Shown piece by piece: positions 19,014-27,761 of a DNA stretch of 28,028 nucleotides; within the stretch, counting starts at the first letter, position 1; every line of letters starts with the position of its first letter. Both the position numbers and the translations under genes were made by a program. Location: contig JARKIF010000329.1 in NCBI GenBank assembly GCA_029378245.1, positions 1 through 28,028 on the forward strand, written 5' to 3'. The stretch is from Roridomyces roridus. Its lineage: Eukaryota; Basidiomycota; Agaricomycetes; Agaricales; Mycenaceae. Under the pieces are notes generated by a model, which searched no databases, had not been told where the DNA came from, and saw only the letters and a program-made list of their open reading frames with translations.

Positions 19014-20070
19014 ATGGTGAGTAGGTTTCGTCCGCCGAGTGGAGTTTCAAGGTTGAACGCACTTAGCAGGCCATGCTATCCACCAACACATTACTCTTCG
19101 TTTTCGTTTCTTCAATCCGTCAGTGTTTTTCCGCAGAGCGCATAGCGGTCTACTTGACTTCTTGAGTAGCTTTTTGTCTGGGAGCTGCGGTACCACCGCG
19201 GCGGCGGGACGCACCTTTCTTGTCTTCATTGGAGTCCGAGATCATACCATATCTTACCGACGCCAACGCAGTGACCATTTCTCTGCCCAACTCTGAGACA
19301 GCGAGTAAGCAGTCCACTCATACCAACTCGATTACACTGGAACATTTGGGCCAGGTTCAGTCTCGGGCTCCGGGTGGTTCGTGGGCGACATTCCATGCAG
19401 CGTCGTCAACTCGATTATCGGAGAATGTGTGGTCGGCGGGACCACAGAAATCTTCGACTTGCCAGCACCCACTACTCCCACTACTCCGATTGTCAATGGT
19501 GGGTTGGCGGCAGGTTCGTCGGGTACCCCTGCACTCACGCCGGAGCCTTCGGAACTTATCATCAGTGAGTACGAGTCGCCGCCGGGTTTTTGTTGAGTTC
19601 ACCTGGTTGGATTAGCGGCGAGTACGACTGCTTTGCCCGCTGATGCAGAATCGGATTCGACGGACCGTAAGCGCCTGCCACCAAAGATGGTGGGAGCAAT
19701 CGTCGCCAGCGTTATTGCTGGGACTCTTATTCTCGTCGTCACTATGGTGAAGATCATTCTCTGGTGGCGACAACGACGACGACGAGTTCAAAATTATCCT
19801 CCTCTCGAGATCCAAGAGAATCCAGGGCACGGAGGATTTTGGAGTATGTTTCGCACGTCGCGGGATGTTTCTGGCCATGGTTGGGAATCGGAAAACCAGA
19901 GCCAATTTTATGGCCGTGGGGAGGGCAGGAATAGCCTGTGGGATGTATTTCGCACCCCACGGTCCGTGTCTAGCCAGTCGACGGAGAATCTGGGGGTGGG
20001 TGCGACGGAGAAGAATTCACGAGCAAAGGCACCGAGGCCCAAGTCCAGTAGGTGGTATGGTGACGTGTAG
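19014..20070 (+). CDS. Predicted single-pass membrane protein, 5' structure uncertain
   Basis: The N-terminus is signal-peptide-like (MLSTNTLLFVFVSSIRQCFS, from 19073). The ectodomain contains GSCGTT, SGSGWFVGDIPCSVVNS and IIGECVVGG. A Thr/Pro/Gly-rich stalk (PTTPTTPIVNGG) precedes a transmembrane helix (VGAIVASVIAGTLILVVTMV) with a basic stop-transfer signal (WWRQRRRR) and a tail of about 95 residues carrying two similar motifs, GFWSMFRTSRDVS and SLWDVFRTPRSVS. Well-supported introns are 19017-19069 (GTGAGT to TTAGCAG) and one from about 19565 to 19615 that joins SELII to TASTTALP. The first intron follows an ATG directly, so the protein may start with one exon-1 codon, or exon 1 may be UTR. 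Between 19145 and 19170 the signal-peptide frame ends in TGA while the GSCGTT frame carries on. An indel or an unseen intron is needed there. The family is not recognised; the layout resembles fungal surface sensors. Confidence 0.55.
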
Positions 20071-20186
20071 GAAGAATTTAACATGGACCAATCAAAGTAA
20101 CTTTCCAGTTATGCTTGGACGGCCAAGAGCCCGCTCTCAGTATATGCTTCCCATGGTATCTGGCGGAAAGGGCGCATGCTTCGATT

Positions 20187-20787
20187 TCAAAGGTGTTTTT
20201 CGTTAATCTCGACCGACTCGATGTCAATTCCTTCCTTGAACCACCTTTCCTCCTGCGAAATAGCCAGGTCGTTGCCGGACATCATGCGCTTACGCATGAG
20301 ACCCGATTCATCGAATGTCCAGTCCTGAGTCTTGTGAGCCGCGAATTCTTCCAAGAGACAGGGACAGACCTCTAATCCATACGTTCGATACCATTGACCC
20401 GTCGCGTCGGGGAGTTCGTTCCACTCGTAGAAAAACTGGATAATTGAGTACAAGATTGGTTAGGGACCAGAGGGTCGTACCTGAACCGCGATTTTGTTGT
20501 CTGCAAACGAGAACATCTCCTTCCTGAGACTGGATTCCACATATCAGTCAGTATATCAACCGAGATAAATTATTCGCGTGCATATAATGGTGCTCCTTTG
20601 CCCATTTGGCCGTCAAGAACTGTTTTACTTGGTCTCTGCCTTGTAGGAATGTGGTGCGATTGCGCCAGACGGTATCAGGGGTGTATGCGAGCGCGACTTT
20701 GGCTGGATCGCGCGTGTTCCACAGATTTTGGGCAGCCTTGACTCTCTTTAGAGCGGTTTGGAATGTAAACGGTGGGCGAAGAGACAT
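20187..20787 (-). CDS. NTF2/SnoaL-like protein (DUF1348)
   Basis: A 152-residue protein from four exons summing to 459 nt, frame intact. Introns: 20530-20581, 20436-20480 and 20325-20369. The sequence is a clear DUF1348 member of the nuclear transport factor 2-like fold: FTFQTALKRVKAAQNLWNTRDP, AYTPDTVWRNR, GRDQVKQFLTAKWAKE, FFYEWNELPDATGQWYRTYG, DWTFDESGLMRKRMMSGND. The family has a small cone-shaped barrel; bacterial and fungal members are mostly uncharacterised. The first intron begins GC rather than GT (see separate entry). The gene fires away from the RRM gene with only 84 nt between start codons. Confidence 0.88.
20530..20581 (-). other. Non-canonical GC-AG intron in DUF1348 gene
   Basis: The only split that restores HHY-LRKEMFSF uses donor GCACGC and acceptor ATCCAG, with a perfect CTGAC branch site in between (ACTGACTGAT). 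The length of 52 nt matches the other introns. No GT donor in reach keeps the frame. Confidence 0.65.
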
Positions 20788-20871
20788 GGGCAGTGAGCTT
20801 GAGAATTTTCTAAAGACGTTCTCATCAGGAGTGTTTGTGATCGTTTGGCTGCCAGCAATTTTCGCCTTATA
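20788..20871. promoter_or_regulatory. 84-nt bidirectional promoter
   Basis: The space between the start codons of the DUF1348 gene (minus) and the RRM gene (plus) is only 84 nt. The two genes probably share promoter elements. I see no TATA box; TTTTCTAAAG and CCTTATAATGG are the only AT-rich words. Confidence 0.45.
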
Positions 20872-23151
20872 ATGGACCTCGACATGAAGACCAAGGAGGA
20901 GGAGCCTGTGGTGGACAAGGATCGCAATTCCTCTGACCGTGAAAAGGACCACGACCGCCATCGCAGCAGCCGCAGCCGTAGTCGCGACAGAGATAGAGAC
21001 AGACGCGACAGAAGGCACCGCGACAAGCGAGACTCTGGTCAGTATCTTCTCCACACTTTCGATCTTCCTGACCCTCTTTTCAGGCCGTTCCAGGCACAGA
21101 GGAAGTGGAGATCGCTGGGAGCCTGACAGTAAGAGTGTAAGGATCGCTTTATGCTGGCATTCGGGTCGAGGCTGATATTTCCGTAGGGACGCAGCAAACG
21201 CTCTCGGTCGCGCTCTCGGTCTCCCAAACGCCGCTCAAGACGCTCTCGGTCATCCCACAGCCGCTCCCGGTCGTCTCGCTCAAGGTCGCGGAGCCGTGGG
21301 GCCAACAAGTCTGGCGAAGCCTTTACGCGCTCTCTCGGCGGGCCTATGAACGCACCACACGAGGAAGCTGTCGAATTCTCAAAAGTCAGCAAGAGGGAAA
21401 ATCGCGTCTACGTCGGCAACCTCAGCTACGACGTCCGTTACAGAGACATTATAGAGTTTTGTCGTGCTGGTGAGAAATGGTTTTTGGGTCTTTTTGGTTT
21501 GGGCGCCGGGGGAGATGATGGCCGCAGAGGGGGACGCAGGCGTCGAGGGTCGGGGTTCTGTCTCTCATGTGGCAGCCCCGTGGATGTTTCTTTTTCTGGA
21601 AATTGGTCGAGGTGTTGAGAGGATATTGATTGGGAGTTTTGGATTGGCAGCTGGTGAGGTTCTGTTCGCCGAAGTCATGGTCACCCCCACCGGTGTCTCG
21701 AAAGGATGCGGGTCAGTCTCCCGTTCTCTGCTACCATGACCTTTGTGACTAATTCACTCGTAGGATCGTCGAATTCGGGTCGCAAGAAGATGCACAACGT
21801 GCAATGCGCGAGCTGTCCGAGCAGGCGCTTCTCGGACGCCCCGTCTTCATCCGCGAAGTGAGAATTTAATGGTTTCTTTGGAAGACTTGGCTGACTCCAC
21901 GCTTTTCAGGATCGCGAAACAGAATCCCGTTTCGGAGCGTCGCCCGTCCCCGGAAAAATTGGGGCTGCCATGGTGGGTCAGGGTCTGCACGCGGCTCCAC
22001 CTCCGCGTCCACCGTCGCACAACCACTTTGGTGGCGGAGGCGGTAGCCCTGGCAATCAACTCTACGTCGGCAATGTGAGACTCGCGCCTTCTCTTGCGGA
22101 TTTTCCCTTTGACCCTCCTTCATGTAGCTTCCCTACCAGGCTGGCTGGCAAGACCTCAAGGACCTCTTCCGTCAAGCTGGGCACGTCGTCCGGGCGGACA
22201 TTCAGCTTGGTCAGACTGGGCAACCCAAGGGCTCCGGCACTGTCGTCTTCGAGAATGCCAGGGACGCTGCGAACGCAATCAGTACGTCCTTTTCATTCTC
22301 ACCTTGTTTGTTCCTCTTACGCGACTACTACAGAGATGTATCACGGTACAGAGTGGTACGGCCGTACGCTTGAGGTCCGCGAGGTTTGTCAAGTTCAGGC
22401 ATCACATTTCATACCGGGGCTAATAAAACGCAGGATCGTTATGCAGGGTTAGGTGGCTCAGGTGGCTTCCGTGGCGGGTTGCGTGGTATGGGTTTCCGTG
22501 GAGGCATGCGTGGCGGGGGCTTACGGGGCGGGTTACGGGGTGGGTTCCGTGGGGGTGGATTAGCGCACGGCGCAGGAGGGGCGCGCGCATTCTCCAACCA
22601 GGACATATACGCAGACTACTCTGGGCCTGAACACGGGTATGCTGCTGGAGCTGGAGAAGGCACGGCTGTCGCTGCGGTAGGTTTCCATACCGGTGGTGGC
22701 GGGTACAATAACATGGCGCCGCGTCCCGTCGCGGACCCAAGTCAGCAAATCATGGTTCGGAATGTAAGTTTCCTTTCACTGTATCGTCTCGTGCACTTCT
22801 GACGATTCCTTCCTCTTTTAGCTCCCGTGGTCGACGGCGAACGAGGATCTGGTCGAGCTTTTCGAGACGACGGGCCAGGTGGAGCTGGCGGAAATTCTGT
22901 TTGAAGGCACGCGTTCCAAGGGAAGTGGTGTGGTCCAGTTTGCGACAGGTCAACGAGGCTGAGACGGCCATCGCCAAGTTCCAAGGGTATCTTTACGGTG
23001 GTCGACCGTTGGGTACGTTCTTTTCTCCTTCAATACGCTCCGTTTTTTTGACCCGCCCTTTGTAGATGTGCGGTACAACGACCGTTGGCACACCTTTCTC
23101 CCCACCGCTGCCACGGGCGGGCAAGTGAGCGGGCAGGCGGATATGATGTAG
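20872..23151 (+). CDS. SR-like RNA-binding protein, three RRMs (Gbp2/Hrb1 type)
   Basis: RNA-binding protein of about 543 residues, with an RS/RD-rich N-terminus (SRSRSRDRD, then RSRSRSRSPKRRSRRSRSSH) and three RRMs. RRM1: RNP2 VYVGNL, RNP1 KGCGIVEF. RRM2: LYVGNLPYQ, GSGTVVFE. An RGG-rich linker (GGFRGGLRGMGFRGGMRGG) precedes RRM3: RNLPWSTANEDLVELF, GSGVVQF, ending GGRPLDVRYNDRWHTF. This is the layout of yeast Gbp2/Hrb1, which escort mRNA from the nucleus in quality control. Ten introns: 21038-21083, 21137-21186, 21470-21650, 21712-21763, 21858-21909, 22075-22127, 22282-22333, 22384-22433, 22764-22821 and 23013-23065. Exons sum to 1633 nt, one too many. The extra G is at 22948-22949, where QFAT should run into VNEAETAIAKF. 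In a gene of this kind that points to a sequence error. The third intron is unusually long. Confidence 0.87.
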
Positions 23152-23207
23152 GTTGAAGAAAAGCTTAGTAGTCCAAACTCTTGTATCATAAGAAATGAAT
23201 CCCCGTT

Positions 23208-23283
23208 TTCTTGACGTTGCGCTTGAGCGCTTGAGCATGCATCTCTCGCTTTCTCGACGTTGCGAATGTTTGATGCATCTCTC
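23208..23283. repeat. Imperfect tandem direct repeat
   Basis: TTCTTGACGTTGC...CATGCATCTCTC (23208-23247) recurs as TTCTCGACGTTGC...GATGCATCTCTC (23251-23283). The repeat lies between the RRM gene's stop and the transporter's ATG, so it is in a 3' UTR or the transporter promoter. Both copies carry a GACGT core and an ATGCAT word; any function is unknown. Confidence 0.5.
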
Positions 23284-23387
23284 TTCTGAACCATCACTTC
23301 TGTCCGCAGTCCCCAGACCTCCGCCGGCCTGTCCTGGCCGCCATTTAGCTCTCACATAAAAACGCGGCTCAGCCCGTTCTTCTCGCC

Positions 23388-24814
23388 ATGGAATACCCTG
23401 GATTCTACGAGTTCCAGCTCATATTGCTGGCCATAGGCTGTGTCGTTGCCATCTTCGCCGACCGACGAGCATCTAAAGCTCGACACCAGAATGTCCAGGA
23501 TGCTTCGCAGTATGAGCTTCCAGAACAGAGGGGTCTAGGCACTGGCACGAGGAGCGCCCTCGCTACATTGACGAGGCAGTATTTGGTGGCATATGGCATT
23601 GCTATGGGTTCGTGCTCGTGTTTTCTGACCGCGTCATGAGGCTGAACTAGTGCGCGCATGTAGGAGCGGATTGGCTTCAAGGACCCTACGTGTACTCGCT
23701 ATACCGCGAGCAATACCAATTCCCCGAGTCCCTCGTCGCAGTCCTCTTTGTCACGGGGTTCATCTCAGCTGGGGTGGCCGCGCCGTTCATTGGCGTCTGG
23801 GCGGACCAGCACGGGCGTAAACGACTCTGTCTCGTCTTTTGTGCGACATACATCGGAGCGTGTTTGTGCATCATGGTCCCGCTCCTTCCCGTCCTCCTCG
23901 TTGGCCGCGTTCTAGGAGGGATTTCGACATCCATCTTGTTCTCTGCCTTCGAATCATGGCTCATCTCCGCCTCAAACGCGCATGGGCTACCGCAATCCGA
24001 CTTGTCTACGATCATGGGTCGTGCGACACTGCTTAACGGGCTCGTTGCGGCGGGTGCGGGCGTGTTCAGTAACCAGCTCGTGGGCTTTACGGGTTCTTTT
24101 GCATCTCCGTTCATTGCGAGTGGCGTATTACTCGTCCTCGCAGGAGTCGTTATTCGAGCGACTTGGGTGGAAAATTATGGCGTTGGAGCGCAGGAAAAGG
24201 GAAGCGAGATACAGCGCCTCAAAGCTGCGATGCATATGGTCCAGGCAGATGTCCGTCTGCTCATCCTAGGGCTCACACAGACGTGCTTCGAGGGCTCGAT
24301 GTACCTATTCGTATTCCTCTGGGTGCCTTCTCTCCAAGAAGTCGCGGGCACGGACCTCCTCCCCCTCGGTTACATCTTCTCCTCCTTCATGCTCTCCATG
24401 ATGCTCGGATCCATTCTCTACACCTTCCTCTCCGCCATCTCCACCGAGCCCTCCCTCTTGACACACGCAAGACTGAGCAGTGCCGTCTGCGCCGCTGCAG
24501 CCCTTGCGTTTGGCCTGGCAGTCTCCTACCCCGTCGAGCACATGCGATTCTGGGCGTTTTGCATATTCGAAGCATGTGTGGGCATGTACTATCCCGTGCA
24601 GGGCATGTTGCGAGGCGCGCTCATTGCGGACGAGCACCGTGCGACGCTGTCGGCGCTCTTCCGAGTTCCGCTCAACGTGTTTGTCGTCGTCAGTCTCTTG
24701 ACGGGCGTTTCGAGTGCCCGGAGTGCGGTGCTTGTTGCTTGCATGCTCATGCTCTCCATTTCGAGTATCTTGACGTGGACTATTATCGTTCGGCGCGTCG
24801 GGAGTCATAATTAA
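23388..24814 (+). CDS. Major facilitator transporter, MFSD5/MOT2 type (putative molybdate-anion transporter)
   Basis: A 456-residue membrane protein from two exons (1371 nt, frame intact), with one intron at 23608-23663. The diagnostic block of the MFSD5/MOT2 (DUF791) branch follows the first cytoplasmic loop: QYLVAYGIAMGADWLQGPYV. The MFS signature GVWADQHGRKRLCL follows, then RVLGGISTSILFSAFESWLI and a C-terminal block FEACVGMYYPVQGMLRGALI with ALFRVPLNVFV. About 12 hydrophobic helices are visible, with a long charged loop in the middle (EKGSEIQRLKAAMHMV). Algal and animal MOT2/MFSD5 proteins are linked to molybdate uptake. Whether this fungal one carries molybdate is inferred from family only. 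It shows no frame damage, unlike several neighbours. Confidence 0.87.
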
Positions 24815-24894
24815 TTGTATAGATTTTAGTGGATAATATTTGTATAATTTTATTTGTGACGCGACGTGACCAAACGCGTCTTTCCTCTTCCAAT

Positions 24895-25537
24895 ATGTCG
24901 GATACCTCGAGCCCTCCTCTGAAGCGCAAGGTTCACCCAATCGTCTTGCTCGTTTCCTCGTGACTGACTGTCGCGTCCAGCGCCTCGGCGCCGATGCTGA
25001 CGGCGACTACGCGCCGACGGAGAAACCAGCTCCGGCCAAAAGTCGAAAACGAAAGCTGCAGCCGCCATGGCTGCAGGAACGTGTTCTCTCAGCAAGAAGG
25101 ATTTTGGGGACCGTATCAAGGCTGCGCTAAGGCTTGAGAAGTACGATGCTCAGCGGATGCGTATAAATGTACGCGTTTTTTCGCGCTCCTGGGTGACCCG
25201 CGTTGATGACGCCTTCAGCTGACGATGGATGTCGCGTTTTTTCCGGTCGTTTTTTGTCGGGCACGCGTCTATCACGCCGTCAGGTGTGTTCCAACTTCTA
25301 GCGTTTCTCTACTCCCGCCCTCATCTCCTCCTCTCCTCTCCTCTCCTCTCCTCTGTCCCAGATTTCTCGCAAGAAAGCCCCGTCATCGTAGCAGAGCTCA
25401 ACAACTCGCAGGCAGGGGAGGTGTTTGGGGTCAGCAAAATCAAGAATGGGAATCGGATGGTGACGCTGCATTTGCAGAGCATGATGGTTGTGTTTTATCC
25501 TGCTACGGGCAAGGCGAGTGCGTGGCTTACTATATGA
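24895..25537 (+). CDS. Small conserved-looking protein, function unknown
   Basis: Not recognised. Four exons with good splice sites (introns 24931-24980, 25169-25218, 25284-25361) sum to 465 nt, about 154 residues. The N-terminus is basic and nuclear-localisation-like (MSDTSSPPLKRKRLG), followed by a Lys/Ala linker, a helical segment (KKDFGDRIKAALRLEKYDAQ), LTMDVAFFPVV and a beta-rich end (VIVAELNNSQAGEVFGVSKI, TLHLQSMMVVFYPATGKASAW). The protein-like frame changes twice in opposite directions, once at the A4 run (25038-25041, one A short) and once at the second T6 run (25250-25255, one T long). Total length therefore stays a multiple of three. I read both as likely assembly indels. The last intron holds a CTCTC microsatellite. 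Confidence 0.55.
25325..25354 (+). repeat. CTCTC pentanucleotide microsatellite
   Basis: About five units of CTCTC/CTCCT form the pyrimidine tract just before the CCCAG acceptor of an intron in the small unknown gene. Length variation there would alter the tract but not the coding frame. Confidence 0.75.
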
Positions 25538-26053
25538 TATGAGACTATAGATGTTACTATCACCGACGCTAATGGAACTCTTCAAAAAACGTCTGGATTC
25601 CGAGCACTATATCTCCGCTCTCTTGGCTTGTCAAAAGCACAGAATGTCAAGCGTTCTGTTTTGGTCGAGAGTACTTGTTGGCGTCACCTGGCCAGTGCTT
25701 AGCGCTATCTATGTTGCGTGTATGGCCACTGCGGCGGAGATGCCAACGACCAAGCGTACGGCAGCGAAATAATGCCCGAGTGCGTCGACGCGGTCAGCCA
25801 AGCCCGGTTCATCTTCTGAGCGAGTCACTGAACGAGTTCTGTCTGCAGATCACTCGACATTCGCATCAAAGAATGCGAGGATTTCCACGCGGGTGAGGGC
25901 GCATGATGTCTGCTCCATCCCGACTACAGCGTCAGCAGGTATTTCCTCCGCGTGCGATATTGATACCCTCTTCAACTTGTTCCAGGCACCATTCACCGCG
26001 TACCGCGTATGATAAAATAAAAAGTACCCGCGGATTCGGTCCCCAAGGAATCG
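25538..26053. other. Intergenic region, promoter of the GH54 gene
   Basis: No gene I can support. Short open frames occur on both strands; one minus-strand stretch (about 25710-25830) reads a hydrophobic segment (AAVRLVVGISAAVA) but has no start, splice or family support. TAAAATAAAAA at about 26013-26023 lies roughly 35 nt upstream of the GH54 ATG and is a TATA-like element. Confidence 0.4.
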
Positions 26054-27761
26054 ATGTTCCCGTTCGCCTCCCTCCTCTCTCTGGTCCTTCTGGTGCCGCA
26101 CCTCGTCGCGGCGGGTCCCTGTGACATCTATGCCTCCGGAGGAACGCCGTGCGTTGCTGCCCACGGCACCACCCGAGCGCTGTATAGCGCGTATAGCGGA
26201 GCTCTGTACCAGATCATCCGAGGCTCGGACAGCGCGACGACGGATATCCATCCTCTTTCTGCGGGCGGCGTGGCCAACGCTGCGGCGCAGGATTCGTTCT
26301 GCTCTGGTACCACCCAGTCTCTTATAAACGGACGGTATAACATTGTAACTCATTCTTCGTTATGTTATAGGTACCACCTGCCTCATTTCCATCATCTACG
26401 ACCAATCGGCCAACGCCAATCATCTGAGCATTCCCCTGCTGGTACCGCCGGCACTGGTACCGATCCTGGAGGATTCAATAACCAGGCCGCTGCGGATGGT
26501 GCGCCCGTTACGCTGAATGGACAAAAAGCCTACGGTGTTTTCGTCCCGCCTGGTACTGGTTACCGCAACAACAACGCTGTCGGTACCGCCCTTGTGAGTA
26601 CCACCTCCGTGCTTGCTTGTTCTTGTACTCATTACCCCCAGGGCGACGCTGCTGAGGGCATGTACGCCATCTTTGACGGCACGCACTACAACAACGACTG
26701 TTGTTCGACTATGGTAACGCGGAGAAGACTAACAACGATCCTGGAAATGTCAGTGCTCCTTCCAATTCGTTGTCTGTTCTTAATTCTCTTCCAGGGCCAC
26801 ATGGAGGCTTTGTACTTCGGCTTGGGTAAGGGCTTTGGTACCGGCGGCGGTTCAGGTCCCTGGCTGCTGGCGGACTTGGAGAACGGCGCGTGTTATATCT
26901 CTCTTCTTGGAGCGTTGAGAGTAACACCACTCAGGTTTATTCACCGGCCCAAACACGGCCGTCAACCCAAACAATCCGACCATCACTGACCGCTTCATCA
27001 CGGGTGTGCTCAAGGGCGAGCCAGGGAACAACTGGGCGCTGCGCGGCGGCAACTCCAACTCGGGCGTGTTGACGACTATTATGGCGGAGCGCGTCCCACG
27101 CCCGGTTACAACCCTATGAGCAAGGAGGGTTCCATCATCCTCGGAACTGGTGGAGACAAACAGTATCCGTGGGCAGGGCACGTTCTACGAGGGCGCAATG
27201 GTATATGGCTAACCCTTTGACGCACAGAGAATGCTGTGCAGCAGAACATCCACACAGGCCGGGTACGCTGTGACTTCCCTCGTAGCGGCCCGCCATAAAC
27301 GTCGGATCTTCCGTCTCCATCCGGGCGACAACTGCGTGCTGCACCCTGACCGCTACATCGCCAACATGGTCGCCACGGTCAACACCCAGGTGGTCAATCG
27401 GGGAGCACCAACGCGCTCAAGCTCTCCGCCAGCTGGAACGTCGTCAAGGGTTCTCGGCAATAGCGGGTGCATCTCGTTCGAGTCGCGCGATACCCCGGGA
27501 GCTACATCCGTCACTCTGGATTCGAGCTCTTTGTCGATGCCAACGACGGTTCGGCAATCTTCGCCAGCGATGCGACGTATGCCCAAGGCGGGTCTCAACG
27601 GACAGGGCAATTCGCTCCGCTCCTTCTCCTACCCCGCGCATTACTTCCGTCATTTTAACGCTCTCTTGTACGCTGCGAGTAATGGTGGACCGTATGACTT
27701 TGATGCCACGGCGTCGTTCAATGACGATGTCAGCTTTGTCGTGAGCGCTGCGTTTGCATGA
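26054..27761 (+). pseudogene. abfB: GH54-CBM42 alpha-L-arabinofuranosidase, multiple frameshifts
   Basis: Secreted arabinofuranosidase that removes arabinose side chains from plant hemicellulose. A signal peptide (MFPFASLLSLVLLVPHLVAA) is followed directly by the GH54 start GPCDIYASGGTPCVAAH. The catalytic domain continues through SAGGVANAAAQDSFC, DGAPVTLNGQKAYGVF, EGMYAIFDGTHYN, GHMEALYFG, GPWLLADLENG, GNNWALRGGNSNSG, YNPMSKEGSIILGTGG and GTFYEGAM. The CBM42 trefoil follows (TVNTQVV, GCISFESRDTPG, IRHSGFELFVDANDG, GLNGQGNSLRSFSYP, FNDDVSFVVSAAFA). Introns: 26307-26370, 26594-26641 and 26749-26793. About a dozen frame changes interrupt it. Clear ones are one C short at 26433-26436, one T short at 26704-26705, one G short near 26932, and one A extra at 27158-27160, with others near 26887, 27076, 27256, 27290, 27345, 27450, 27495 and 27590. 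A possible TAA (Tyr position) lies near 27213. It is either a young pseudogene or poorly polished sequence. Confidence 0.8.

Noticed and set aside
27202..27228. A GT...CTAAC...CAG stretch in GH54 that looks like an intron
   Set aside because: Only 27 nt, below any usual intron length, and its translation (VYG, then PFDA) matches the family's coding sequence at that place.
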